Source: CAZCJA01 sp964499015 (lineage in GTDB: Bacteria > Elusimicrobiota > Elusimicrobia > F11). Taken from it: 34,160 bases of DNA. Shown here piece after piece: positions 1 to 9,621 of the stretch. Each line of letters opens with the position of its first letter. Position 1 is the stretch's first letter. The position numbers were made by a program, and so were the translations under genes. The notes beneath the pieces were generated by a model. It saw only the letters and a program-made list of their open reading frames with translations. It had not been told where the DNA came from and ran no database searches. The stretch covers positions 1 to 34,160 of the forward strand of contig CAZCJA010000017.1 in NCBI GenBank assembly GCA_964499015.1. Direction: 5' to 3'.

Positions 1-3000
1 GTTGCGACGCCGCTGTGTGGGTCGAGGCGCGCAAGTCAACCACCGTTGTCGGACCCGTGGGATCTATTGAGCTGCGCGTTTGCGTGGCGGCGCTCGCGGA
101 GTAGTGGTCGATGTTGTTCCAGTTGAACGCGGCGACGCGCAGGTAATACGTGGTTTGAGACGAAAGACCGAACACGGTCAGTGTAGTGGCCGCGCCGTTG
201 AAGGTTAATGAACTCGCCAAGACCGGATCGAACGAAGCGTCGAGCGACGCATCAAGCCGGTAGCCGTTGGCGCCGCCGGAAAGCGGGGGCCATGAGACGA
301 CCGCGCTGCTGACATAAACATTTACAAACGTGATCGTTCCGGGGACGTTCGTGAGCGTGCTCGTCGCTCCGTAGACGGTGGTCTGCGCGACGCGGTTCCA
401 GTTGAGCGCGTTGACGCGCAGGTGATACGTGGTGTTGGGCGACAAGCTTGAAACCGTCAATGCGTTTACGCCGACATTGGTGGTGGCCGACGAATAAACC
501 GTTCCGCTGCCGTTGAAGTTGGTGGAGGAGGCCTGCAGTTGATATTCGATCGCGCCGTCGACCGGCGCATCCCAACTCAGCGTCACGCTGGAAATGAACG
601 TATTTGCCAGCACAAGGTTGGCCGGTTCATTCGTCCGCGTGCTGGTGGAGCCGAAGGACGTGTAGGTCGGCAGATTCTTCTGGCTGATCGAGGCGACGCG
701 GAAGAAGTACGTGGTGTTGGCGGCCAAGCCGCTTAAGGTCAGCGTGCTCGATACGACATTGGCGGTTTGGGAGGAAATAACGGTGCCGCCGGCAAAGTTA
801 TCGGTGGATGCCTCCAGGCGATAGCCGGACGCGGTCGCCGATGTGGGGGACACGGCAAACGCGGGCCAGTTGAACGTTGCTGACGTGATAGAGATATTGG
901 CTAACTGGAGACCCGTGACGGGTTTAGCCAGCGTGGCCGTCGAAATCGACGCTGAGGGCAGCGAGACGTTGTCCGCCGCGTCCTGCGCGGTGAGACGGAC
1001 AAAGTATGTTGAGTTGGGCATCAAACCGGTGAAGGTGTGGGACGTTAGAGCGATCAAGCCGCTGTTCGCGGAGACGCCGAAACCGGAATCGGTCGATACA
1101 AAGAGGCGATAGGGTGTGGCATGCAAACCACTGAGAGAATCGAGGGCCGTGGCTATATTGGCGGTGACACCAAACGAAGAAATGTCGATTAACGACTGCA
1201 TATCCGCTCCCGTCGGCGCCGAGGTATCAATCAAGACCGTGTAGTAGCTGGTGGTGAACTGGCCGTCGACGGAGGACGCAATGAAGGCGACCTTGTTGGT
1301 GTCGGCTCCGGGGGACTCGGTTTCACGGAGCTGATAACCCGAGGCGGCCAGCGACGAGGTGAAGACCCGCGCGGCGGTGGTGCCATTGGGCCCGGTGATG
1401 GCCCAGGCGTTGGTGGAGGTGCGCACCCAGGAGAGGTTCGCGCCGGACTGGGTCGAGATCTCCACCGCCGGAGCGCCCATGGCAATGCCTTTGGTGTTGT
1501 TGAGCGCGTAAAGTTCGGCGACTTGAGACGCGGAGAACGCGGTGGTGGAGATTAAGACCTCGTCGATATCACCGGGGAAGTACTGGAACGCTCCGCCACC
1601 CATGTTGGTGCCCTGCACGCTGGCGCCGCCGATCCAGGCGTACGTCGGGCCGGCGTACGTGACGGCGGTACCGGAACGCACGCCGTTGCCGAAGGCCTGC
1701 AACTGCCCGTCGACATAGAGCGACATGCCGGCGGCGCTCATGACGGCGACGACAAAGTGCCAGCTGCCGTCGGCATACGATTGTGACGCTTGCAGATAAT
1801 TGCGCGCGGTGCTGGTTATGGTGCCCGTGGCGGTGGCGGCCTCGAATGTCAGGTTGCCCGAGGAATCGTGCCAGGAAATTTCAGCGTCGTAAGCAGAGGC
1901 GCCGGTGGTTGTTAGATTGGCGGTTTGGAAGAGGAAACCGCGAGCCAACGTGGTACGGAACCACAGAGCGATTGCCCACTCGTTGTTGGCGGCGGAGTTG
2001 CGCCAGGGAACCAGCGTCGGGCTCACCACATACGAGTTGCTGCCGTTGAAGTCGAGGGCGTTGCCGAGTTTGCCGGTTGTGATCCAAGCCGGGGAGTTGG
2101 TCAGCGTGCCGGTCTTGCTGTGCTTCGAAGAATCAAGAGCGGAGGTGCCCGAGCCGTCGTCCAAGTGCCAGAGGAGCAGCTGGCTGCCGGTATCGGTGGT
2201 GGCCAAACCGGGGGCAAAGTTGCTCTGCACATTCACGCGCACGCTCGGCGTGGTGATGTTGGTGTAGAACGAGTTGGAGATGAAGCTGCCCGCGGCGTTC
2301 GACACTTCCACGCTGGCGTCGACGAACGCCGGCTTCGACGAATTTTCCGTCTGCGTCGAACCGTACGTGCGGAAGGCGGTGTCGATAGCATTGTCGTTCA
2401 CCGCTTTGACGCGCGCGTAATAGACGGTGCCGGGCTGCAAACCGCCGAACGTCGCCGCGGTGGTGTTCACGGTTTGTTCGGCATCGATGGTGGAGAAGCC
2501 GGAGTTCAATGACAGCTGCGCCACATAGGTCGTGCCATCTGGATTTAAGTTAGGGGTCGTGCCGTTGGCCCATTCCATGGAGATGGTGTTGGCGGTGACG
2601 CTGGTGTAGGTGGACACAATCACGCCGGGAACTTCGGCCAAAGAAACCGCAGAGCCGAGATCGGTCAGGTTCGTGAGCGTGCCGAGGCGGTTCTGCGCGC
2701 GCACACGGCCGTAGTAGCCCGTGTTCGGCGTTAGTGACGTAAAGGTGGACGCGATTATCACGGTGTTCGACGTATACACAACCGAGAAGTCGCTGAAGCT
2801 GGAGAGCTCAACGTTGTACAGCGTATCCGCCGGGTTGGCGTTGGCGGTGTAGTTAACGATCACGCTGGAAATGTTAACGGCGTTAAACGCGGCGGCGAGC
2901 GGCGCGTTGGCGCGCGTGACGGTGGACCCCAGCGTTGTGTACGCGGAACTGAAGTTGTTGTGGTTCACCGCTTGGACGCGCAGGTAGTAGCTGGTATTGG

Positions 3001-6000
3001 GCGTGATGGTGTCGAACAAAACGGAGACGGCCGCCGTGGAAACGGTCATCAAGGTGCCCGTGAAGTTGGCGGCGGTGCTGAGCTGTGCGGCGTAACGTGT
3101 GTCCGCTGGGTTGTTATTGGCCAGCCATGAAACCGTAATCGATGTCGCATAAACGGCGGTGTAGGTAGAAACGTCGGTGAGTGGCGGGTTCGCCCAGGTC
3201 GTCGTCGTGCTGAAGGCGGCATGGTTGGCAACGCCGGAATGGTTCAGCGACGCTACGCGGAAAAAGTACGTGGTGTTGAGCGAAAGCCCCGGCACCGTGA
3301 GTGTGCTGAGCGCCACGTTAAGGGTCTGCGACGAAAGTGTGGTGCCGCCGATGAAGTTGCTTGAAGAGGCTTCGAGGCGATAGCCGTTGGCTTGCGCCGC
3401 GGTGAGAGCGGCCCAGCGCGAGGTGACGGAGGAGAACGCGACGTTCATGTGATCGGTGGCCAATCGGACAATCGGCGCGGCCAGCGTGGATGACGAATAG
3501 AACGACCCGTAATTGGGCGCGTTCATGCGGTTGAGCGAGGCCAAACGGAAGTAATACGTGGTGTTTACGGACAGCGCGTTGACCGTGAGCGTGGAGAGAG
3601 AAAGGTTTGTTGTTGACGAGAGAAGAACCGAGCCGCTTCCGTTGAAGTTTGTGGAAGAGGCTTCAACGAGATAGCCGAGGGCGTTTGTCTGCTCGGCCCA
3701 ACCGAAGGTCGCGCTGCTCGTGTTCATCTGCAGTAATGAAACATTGGTGAGCGGATCGGAGAGCGTGGTTGCTGTTGAGATGTTCGAGGCGCCGGACCAG
3801 TTGGGCCGCGCGTCGGAGGTCCACAGGCGCGAATAGTACGTGGTATTGGAGTCGAGCCCGGTAACGGAATTAAATTGCATGGCCCCGGCCGTGACGTTGG
3901 CGGTGGAGAAGACGACTTGCGCATTGGTGGTCGACCATACGACCCCGGTCCAGGTGGCGTGCTGGATCGCGTACGCGCCATTTAACGGCGTGTCGGTCGG
4001 GTCCAGCGGCGCGCTCCACGACACGAGCAGTGACGCCGCCGTTTCCGTGGAAGCCGACAAATTAAGAACGGCGTTCGGTCCGGTCGGGTCGACCGACGTC
4101 TGCGTTTTGGTCGCCACCGCCGTTGAATATTGGTCGAGATCATTCCAGTTGAGCGCGGCGACGCGCAGATAATATGTGGAGTCGGATGAAAGACCGAGCA
4201 CGCTGAGCGCGGTGGCCGCGCCGTCAAACGTTATCGAGCTGGCGAACACCGTTTCGAACGCCGGCAGCAACGAGGCGTCGACGCGGTAGCCCTTGGCGCC
4301 GCCGGAAAGAGAGGGCCATGTCAGCGCGACGCTGCTGACGTAAACAGTTGAGACGGTGGGCGCGCCGGGCACATTGGTGAGCGTGCTCGTCGCTCCGTAG
4401 ACCGTGGTCTGCGCGACGCGATTCCAGTTGAGCGCGCTGACCCGCAGATGATACGTGGTGTTGGGCGACAAGCCGGAGACCGTTAGCGTTGTTATCTCCA
4501 CATTTGCTGTGACCGAGGAAAGCGTTGTGCCCGATCCGTTGAAATTCGTGGAGGAGGCCTGCAGTTGATATTCGATCGCGCCGTCGACCGGCACGTTCCA
4601 GGTCAACGTCACGCTGGAGATCTGCGCTTCCACCAGCGACACGCCCGCCGGGGTTTCGGTGAGCGTGCTGGTTGAGCCAAACGAGGTGTAGGTCGGCAAG
4701 TTCTTTTGGCTGATGGACGCAACGCGGAAGAAGTACGTGGTATTGGTAGCCAGACCACTCAGCGTCAGCGTGCTCGACACGACATTGGCGGTTTCGGACG
4801 AAATCACTGTACCGCCGGTAAAGCCGTCGGTGGAAGCTTCCAATCGATATCCGGATGCGGTCGCCGACGTGGGGGACACGGCAAACGCGGGCCAGTTAAA
4901 CGTGGCCGACGTGATGGAAAGGTTGGCCAATTGAATGCCACTCACCGGCTTGGCCAGCGTGGCCGTCGAGATCAACGCTGACGGATCGGACACATTGCTT
5001 GCCGCGTCCTGCGCGGTGAGGCGGACAAAGTATGTTGAGTTGGGCATCAAACCGGTGAAGGTGTGCGAAGTGAGAGCGATCGAACCGCTGTTCGCGGAAA
5101 CGCCGAAGTTGGCATCGGTGGAGGCATACACTGTGTAGGGTGTTGTGGCCAAGCCGCTAAGTGCGTCCGTTGCGCTTAGCCCGTCGACTGTGAAGCCGTA
5201 TGAAGAAATATCGATAAGCGCGCTGACGGCTGAATTCAACGGCGCCGTGGTGTCGACCAAGATGGTGTAGTAGCTGGTGGTGAACTGGCCGTCGACGGAA
5301 GCGGCGATGAACGCAAAGCGGTTTGTGTCGGCGCCGGGGGACTCGGTCTCGCGCAGTTGATATCCGGAGACGGACAACGAAGATGTAAACACACGCGACG
5401 CCGTCGTCCCGTTGGGACCGGTGATGGCCCAGGCGTTGGTGGAGGTGCGCACCCACGCGAGGTCGGCGCCGGATTGCGTGGAGATCTCCACCGCCGGAGC
5501 GCCCATGGCAATGCCTTTGGTGTTGTTGAGCGCGTAAAGTTCGGCGACTTGAGACGCGGAGAACGCGGTGGTGGAGATTAAGACCTCGTCGATATCACCG
5601 GGGAAGTACTGGAACGCCCCGCCGCCCATGTTGGTGCCCTGCACGCTGGCGCCGCCGATCCAGGCGTAGGTGGGGCCGGCGTAGGTTCGTGCATTGGAAG
5701 AACGAACGCCGCTGCCGAACGCCACCTGTGTTCCGTCTACATAGATGTAAGCACCGGTGGGATTCAGCACGGCGGTTAAAAAGTGCCAGTTGCCGTCGGC
5801 ATACGATTGTGATGCCTGGAAATAATTACGGGCTGTGGAGCCAATGGTGCCCGTGGATGTTGCCAATTCCAATGTCAGGTTGCCCGAGGAATCGTGCCAG
5901 GAAATTTCAGCGTCGTAAGCAGAGGCGCCGGTGGTTGTTAGATTGGCGGTTTGGAAGAGGAAACCGCGAGCCAACGTGGTACGGAACCACAGAGCGATTG

Positions 6001-9000
6001 CCCACTCGTTGTTGGCGGCGGAGTTGCGCCAGGGAACCAGCGTCGGGCTCACCACATACGAGTTGCTGCCGTTGAAGTCGAGGGCGTTGCCGAGTTTGCC
6101 GGTTGTGATCCAAGCCGGGGAGTTGGTCAGCGTGCCGGTCTTGCTGTGCTTCGAAGAATCAAGAGCGGAGGTGCCCGAGCCGTCGTCCAAGTGCCAGAGG
6201 AGCAGCTGGCTGCCGGTATCGGTGGTGGCCAAACCGGGGGCAAAGTTGCTCTGCACATTCACGCGCACGCTCGGCGTGGTGATGTTGGTGTAGAACGAGT
6301 TGGAGATGAAGCTGCCCGCGGCGTTCGATACTTCCACGCTCGCGTCGCTAAACGCTGGTTTGGAGGAATTGGAAGTTTGCGTCGAACCATAGGAAGTGAA
6401 GGCCGTGGAAATGCCGTTTTGATTGACCGCCTTCACACGCACGTAATAGACCGTGCCCGGAACCAATCCACCAAATGTTGTGGTCAAGCCGGCTGTGTTG
6501 TTCTCGGAGACACCGCTGGCAAAGCCGCTGTCCGCGGAAATTTGTGCCGTGTAAGACGTCGAATCGGGATTGAAGGCGGTGGCGGCGGTGCCCGACGACC
6601 ACGTGATGGAAACATTATTGGCGGTCACGCTGGTGAACGTGGACACCACCGGCCCCGGCGCCACGGCAAGAGTCACTTCGGAACCAAGGCCCGTAGCTGC
6701 GGTGACGTCACCTAAGCGGTTTTGCGCGCGCACGCGGCCGTAATAATACGTGTCCGGCGATAGGGCCGTGAATGTTGCCGATGTCAGTTGTGTGCTCGAT
6801 GAATAAGCGACGGAGAAATCGCTGAAGCTGGACAGCTCGACCGTGTAATTTGTGTCGGCCGGATTGCCGTTGGCGCCAAAGTTCGCCGTCAAGCTGGACA
6901 CGTTCACTCCCAAAAACACGCCGGCCGTCGGCGCGCCGGCTTGCGTGACGGTGGAGCCGAGCGCTGTGTACGCGGAGCTGAAGTTGTTGTGGTTAACCGC
7001 CTGGACGCGCAGGTAGTAACTGGTGTTGGGTGTGAGTCCGTCCATCGTGACGGCGATTGTGCGGGTCGAAACGGACGTGAGGCTGCCGCTGAAGTTGGCC
7101 GTCGTGGCGGCGTGCACGGTGTAGAGCGTGTCATCCGGATTGCCGTTGCCGTCCCACTGCGCTGTTAAGGAGTTCGCCGCGACGGCCGTGTACGTGGACG
7201 CCGCGCTGAGCGCCGGGTTGGCCCATGTGGTCGTTGAACTCAAGTCGGTGTAGTTGGCGACGCCGCTGTGGTTAAGCGACGCGACGCGGAAGAAATACGT
7301 GGTGTTGAGCGACAAGCCGGAGACGGTCAGCGTGCTGGGGAAAATGCCCGGCGTGGTTGTCGACAGAACAAGCCCATCCATGAAATTCGTGCTCGACGCT
7401 TCGAGCCGGTAGCCTTTCGTGGCTGACGAGTTCAGAATCACCCAGCGCGACGTCACCGATGAAAACGCCACGTTGAGATGGTCGTAGGCCAAGCGCGTGA
7501 TCGCTTTGCCCCATGTGCAGGTGGACGTCATGTCGCTGTACGATGGCTGGTTGGTGGCGTTCAGCGCGCCGACGCGGAACCAATACGTGGTGTTGGCCGC
7601 CAAGTTGATGATCGTTAGGCTCGTCTGCGTGCTGTTGCGCGTCGTGGACGATAGGATCGTTCCGTTGGTGAAGCCCGTTGACGACGCGGAGAGGGTGTAG
7701 CCATAAACCGCTTCCGCCGGCGCCGACCAGCTGAAGACGGCGCTCGACGAATAAACGTTGAGCCATGTTAAATCCGCCGGCGCGCCGGTCAGAGTGCTCG
7801 TGGCGTTTAAGACCCGGTAATTCGCGCGTCCGCCCCAATTGTGCGAACCGACGCGGAAGTAGTAGGTCGTGGCGGAGCTCAGGCCGTCGATGGTCAGCGT
7901 GGTGAGGAAGATATTGTAGGTAGCCGACGAATACACGATGTTGTCGCCCGTGTAGTTTGTCGAGGACGCTTCGAGTACGTAGCCTTCCGCCGTCGCTGTG
8001 GAGGGCGTCAGCGGGATTGTGGCCCAGCGCGCGGTAACGGAGCCGCTGGTCACGCCGATGGTGAACGGATTGATCGCGGCCGGCGGGTTGGCCAGCGAGG
8101 AGACAACACCCGGATAAACGTACGTCGGTAAATTGTTCCGGTTTAAGGACGCGATGCGGTAATAGTACGACGTGTTCGATAGAAGAGTGAAGACGGTCAG
8201 CGTTGACACGTTCACGTTGGTGGTGGCCGAGGAGCTGATAACGCCGGTTGAATCGAAATTGGTGGAAGAGGCCTCGATGCTGTAGCCGCGCGCGACGGTG
8301 GTGGAGAGTGCCGTCCATGTGACGGTCGTGGATGTTAAAAAGACCCGCGTAAATTCCGCATTGGACACCGGCGGCGCGAGCGTGGCCACTGTCGTTCCGT
8401 TGGATATCGGCGACCAGTTCGGCCGGATGTCCGAACTCCACAAACGGACGAAATATGTGGTGTTGGCATCAAGCCCTTCGATTAAGGTGTGCTGCGCGGA
8501 CCCCGGCGCGTTGGTCGCCGTGGACAAAATGATCTGCGCGTTCGACGTCGACCAGACGACGCCGCTCCAAGTCGAATATTGAATCGCAAAGTTTCCGCTT
8601 AGCGGGTTATTGGTCGGATCGTCCGCGGCCGACCAATTTAAATGGATCGCGGTATCGGTGTGCGTTGATGCGGCCAGATTCGTCACCGCGTTGGGCGGGA
8701 CCACGTCGTTGGATGTTTTGGTGAGCGTCGAGCGCGGACTGGAATAGTTCGGCTCCAGCAGTTGGCTTAGCGACGCGACGCGGAAGTAGTACGACGTATT
8801 GGACGTTAGGCCTTTGATCGTTAACGTGCTGAGCGAAATATTAAATGTGGACGATGAGGTAACGGTGCCGGAGAAGTCGGTGCTCGTGGCCGCCTCCACC
8901 AAATAACCGGAGGCCGACGCCGATGACGGCGTGGGCGGCAGCGCCTGCCATGTGAACACCACCGAACTGATATAGACCGTTGTGAACGATTGGGCCGCGT

Positions 9001-9595
9001 GCTGTGGAACGACCGCCAGCGTCGCCAACGTCGCGCCGTTGGAGAGTCCGCTTAAATTGCCTTGCGCATCTTTGGTCCACAAACGGAAGAAATGGGTGGT
9101 GTTGGGCATGAGTGATGAAATGCCTTTCGCCTGCGGATCGCCATAGTTGGCGCCGCTTGTCGAGATGGCGACTTGCGCGGCGCTGAAGCTCCATACGGCA
9201 TTCGGATCCGTCGATGACTGCACGTAGTAACTTGTTCCGGATTGGAGGGTTCCTTCGGTTCCATCGTAACCGGGTGCGCTCCACTGCAGCTGGATGGACA
9301 CGCTGCTTTGCGCTACGCCGCCCACGTCGACGACGGCGCCGGGGAACGAGAAGAGGCTGCCGAAACCGCTGTAAAGTTCGTGGCTGGTGAAGCTAAAGCT
9401 GGAGACGGCCGTTTCGCCCACGCTTGATGTCATGTCGTGGCTGGTGAACGAGGTGCTCTCGCCGCCTTGGTTCACGACATCCGGCTGAACGATGTGCGAG
9501 TCCGTGGTGAACTCGGCAAACAAAAGCAAAGCGCCGCCCAGCCACATCGTGGCAAGGCCCAGAGCGATTCGCTTAAATTTGTTGCGCTTAAACAT
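1..9595 (-). CDS. Giant secreted fibronectin type III / LamG repeat protein (3'-truncated by window edge)
   Basis: One reading frame stays open from an ATG at 9595 to the left edge, about 3,198 codons with no stop met; I translated several stretches (around 1-180, 4981-5050, 7262-7330, 9062-9110 and the start) and all stay in the same frame. The N-terminus MFKRNKFKRIALGLATMW continues into a hydrophobic stretch ending near LLLFA, a typical signal peptide. About 24 fibronectin III modules of ~95 residues are recognised by a recurring strand of the form NTTYYxRVxAxN, for example near 150, 425, 707, 2985, 4452, 7291, 7860 and 9088. Two LamG/concanavalin-like domains lie near 1490-2230 and 5516-6256, with the motifs LLLWHLDDG, WHFVV, LYVDG and GDIDEVLIS. 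Each is followed by a non-canonical beta module. It is probably an adhesin or glycan-binding surface protein. The start has GAGGTG upstream but 14 nt away. The anchor or sorting domain must lie outside the window. Confidence 0.9.
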   Translation of the reverse strand, partial: MFKRNKFKRIALGLATMWLGGALLLFAEFTTDSHIVQPDVVNQGGESTSFTSHDMTSSVGETAVSSFSFTSHELYSGFGSLFSFPGAVVDVGGVAQSSVSIQLQWSAPGYDGTEGTLQSGTSYYVQSSTDPNAVWSFSAAQVAISTSGANYGDPQAKGISSLMPNTTHFFRLWTKDAQGNLSGLSNGATLATLAVVPQHAAQSFTTVYISSVVFTWQALPPTPSSASASGYLVEAATSTDFSGTVTSSSTFNISLSTLTIKGLTSNTSYYFRVASLSQLLEPNYSSPRSTLTKTSNDVVPPNAVTNLAASTHTDTAIHLNWSAADDPTNNPLSGNFAIQYSTWSGVVWSTSNAQIILSTATNAPGSAQHTLIEGLDANTTYFVRLWSSDIRPNWSPISNGTTVATLAPPVSNAEFTRVFLTSTTVTWTALSTTVARGYSIEASSTNFDSTGVISSSATTNVNVSTLTVFTLLSNTSYYYRIASLNRNNLPTYVYPGVVSSLANPPAAINPFTIGVTSGSVTARWATIPLTPSTATAEGYVLEASSTNYTGDNIVYSSATYNIFLTTLTIDGLSSATTYYFRVGSHNWGGRANYRVLNATSTLTGAPADLTWLNVYSSSAVFSWSAPAEAVYGYTLSASSTGFTNGTILSSTTRNSTQTSLTIINLAANTTYWFRVGALNATNQPSYSDMTSTCTWGKAITRLAYDHLNVAFSSVTSRWVILNSSATKGYRLEASSTNFMDGLVLSTTTPGIFPSTLTVSGLSLNTTYFFRVASLNHSGVANYTDLSSTTTWANPALSAASTYTAVAANSLTAQWDGNGNPDDTLYTVHAATTANFSGSLTSVSTRTIAVTMDGLTPNTSYYLRVQAVNHNNFSSAYTALGSTVTQAGAPTAGVFLGVNVSSLTANFGANGNPADTNYTVELSSFSDFSVAYSSSTQLTSATFTALSPDTYYYGRVRAQNRLGDVTAATGLGSEVTLAVAPGPVVSTFTSVTANNVSITWSSGTAATAFNPDSTSYTAQISADSGFASGVSENNTAGLTTTFGGLVPGTVYYVRVKAVNQNGISTAFTSYGSTQTSNSSKPAFSDASVEVSNAAGSFISNSFYTNITTPSVRVNVQSNFAPGLATTDTGSQLLLWHLDDGSGTSALDSSKHSKTGTLTNSPAWITTGKLGNALDFNGSNSYVVSPTLVPWRNSAANNEWAIALWFRTTLARGFLFQTANLTTTGASAYDAEISWHDSSGNLTLELATSTGTIGSTARNYFQASQSYADGNWHFLTAVLNPTGAYIYVDGTQVAFGSGVRSSNARTYAGPTYAWIGGASVQGTNMGGGAFQYFPGDIDEVLISTTAFSASQVAELYALNNTKGIAMGAPAVEISTQSGADLAWVRTSTNAWAITGPNGTTASRVFTSSLSVSGYQLRETESPGADTNRFAFIAASVDGQFTTSYYTILVDTTAPLNSAVSALIDISSYGFTVDGLSATDALSGLATTPYTVYASTDANFGVSANSGSIALTSHTFTGLMPNSTYFVRLTAQDAASNVSDPSALISTATLAKPVSGIQLANLSITSATFNWPAFAVSPTSATASGYRLEASTDGFTGGTVISSETANVVSSTLTLSGLATNTTYFFRVASISQKNLPTYTSFGSTSTLTETPAGVSLVEAQISSVTLTWNVPVDGAIEYQLQASSTNFNGSGTTLSSVTANVEITTLTVSGLSPNTTYHLRVSALNWNRVAQTTVYGATSTLTNVPGAPTVSTVYVSSVALTWPSLSGGAKGYRVDASLLPAFETVFASSITFDGAATALSVLGLSSDSTYYLRVAALNWNDLDQYSTAVATKTQTSVDPTGPNAVLNLSASTETAASLLVSWSAPLDPTDTPLNGAYAIQHATWTGVVWSTTNAQVVFSTANVTAGAMQFNSVTGLDSNTTYYSRLWTSDARPNWSGASNISTATTLSDPLTNVSLLQMNTSSATFGWAEQTNALGYLVEASSTNFNGSGSVLLSSTTNLSLSTLTVNALSVNTTYYFRLASLNRMNAPNYGSFYSSSTLAAPIVRLATDHMNVAFSSVTSRWAALTAAQANGYRLEASSSNFIGGTTLSSQTLNVALSTLTVPGLSLNTTYFFRVASLNHSGVANHAAFSTTTTWANPPLTDVSTYTAVYATSITVSWLANNNPADTRYAAQLSTAANFTGTLMTVSTAAVSVLFDTITPNTSYYLRVQAVNHNNFSSAYTTLGSTVTRANAPLAAAFNAVNISSVIVNYTANANPADTLYNVELSSFSDFSVVYTSNTVIIASTFTSLTPNTGYYGRVRAQNRLGTLTNLTDLGSAVSLAEVPGVIVSTYTSVTANTISMEWANGTTPNLNPDGTTYVAQLSLNSGFSTIDAEQTVNTTAATFGGLQPGTVYYARVKAVNDNAIDTAFRTYGSTQTENSSKPAFVDASVEVSNAAGSFISNSFYTNITTPSVRVNVQSNFAPGLATTDTGSQLLLWHLDDGSGTSALDSSKHSKTGTLTNSPAWITTGKLGNALDFNGSNSYVVSPTLVPWRNSAANNEWAIALWFRTTLARGFLFQTANLTTTGASAYDAEISWHDSSGNLTFEAATATGTITSTARNYLQASQSYADGSWHFVVAVMSAAGMSLYVDGQLQAFGNGVRSGTAVTYAGPTYAWIGGASVQGTNMGGGAFQYFPGDIDEVLISTTAFSASQVAELYALNNTKGIAMGAPAVEISTQSGANLSWVRTSTNAWAITGPNGTTAARVFTSSLAASGYQLRETESPGADTNKVAFIASSVDGQFTTSYYTVLIDTSAPTGADMQSLIDISSFGVTANIATALDSLSGLHATPYRLFVSTDSGFGVSANSGLIALTSHTFTGLMPNSTYFVRLTAQDAADNVSLPSASISTATLAKPVTGLQLANISITSATFNWPAFAVSPTSATASGYRLEASTDNFAGGTVISSQTANVVSSTLTLSGLAANTTYFFRVASISQKNLPTYTSFGSTSTRTNEPANLVLANTFISSVTLSWDAPVDGAIEYQLQASSTNFNGSGTVYSSATTNVGVNALTVSSLSPNTTYHLRVNALNWNRVAQTTVYGATSTLTNVPGTITFVNVYVSSAVVSWPPLSGGANGYRLDASLDASFDPVLASSLTFNGAATTLTVFGLSSQTTYYLRVAAFNWNNIDHYSASAATQTRSSIDPTGPTTVVDLRASTHTAASQ
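1455..1591. repeat. 137-bp block identical to 5481-5617
   Basis: Base-by-base comparison shows no difference from 5481-5617, although the sequence just outside (from 1592) begins to differ. It encodes the C-terminal edge of the LamG domain and the start of the following module. Confidence 0.85.
1845..2302. repeat. 458-bp block identical to 5871-6328
   Basis: Compared line by line, 1845-2302 and 5871-6328 are identical; the first mismatch on the right is 2303 (c) against 6329 (t). The block encodes the N-terminal two thirds of the LamG domain, while the flanking ~170 bp (about 1660-1840) differs strongly between copies. Confidence 0.9.
5481..5617. repeat. 137-bp identical block, second copy
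   Basis: Identical to 1455-1591; see that entry. Confidence 0.85.
5871..6328. repeat. 458-bp identical block, second copy
   Basis: Identical to 1845-2302; it encodes the main part of the second LamG domain. Confidence 0.9.
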
Positions 9596-9621
9596 GCTTA
9601 TCTCGTCGTCACCTCAAAAAA

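Larger units (their letters stand above)
1..3550. repeat. Copy A of a ~4.03-kb in-frame duplication in the giant gene
   Basis: Sequence from the left edge to about 3,450-3,550 aligns with 4027 to about 7,580. The offset is 4,026 bp (1,342 codons) on the left and 4,029 bp after a 3-nt indel lying somewhere between ~2,500 and ~2,980. Matched landmarks include 121/4147, 843/4869, 1455/5481, 1845/5871 and 2416/6442 (offset 4,026) and 2981/7010 (offset 4,029). The unit holds fibronectin III modules, a LamG domain, a linker beta module and more fibronectin III modules. Its left boundary lies outside the window; the right boundary is gradual. Confidence 0.85.
4027..7580. repeat. Copy B of the ~4.03-kb in-frame duplication
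   Basis: This is the partner of the copy that begins beyond the left edge, with the same module order and the same frame. An older, weaker duplication is also visible: 3790-4090 matches 8410-8700 better (offset about 4,617) than it matches its 4,029-offset partner. Confidence 0.82.

Noticed and set aside
7272..8441. 389-codon minus-strand ORF and other mid-sized ORFs on both strands within 1-9595
   Set aside because: They lie in other frames than the continuous fibronectin III frame, are rich in His/Arg, and show no domain motifs; they are shadows of the giant gene.
1..9300. CRISPR-like or satellite array suggested by regularly spaced short repeats (TACGTGGTGTTGG every ~290 bp)
   Set aside because: The spacing equals one fibronectin III module and the repeats encode the conserved NTTYY strand; they are protein-coding, not an array.
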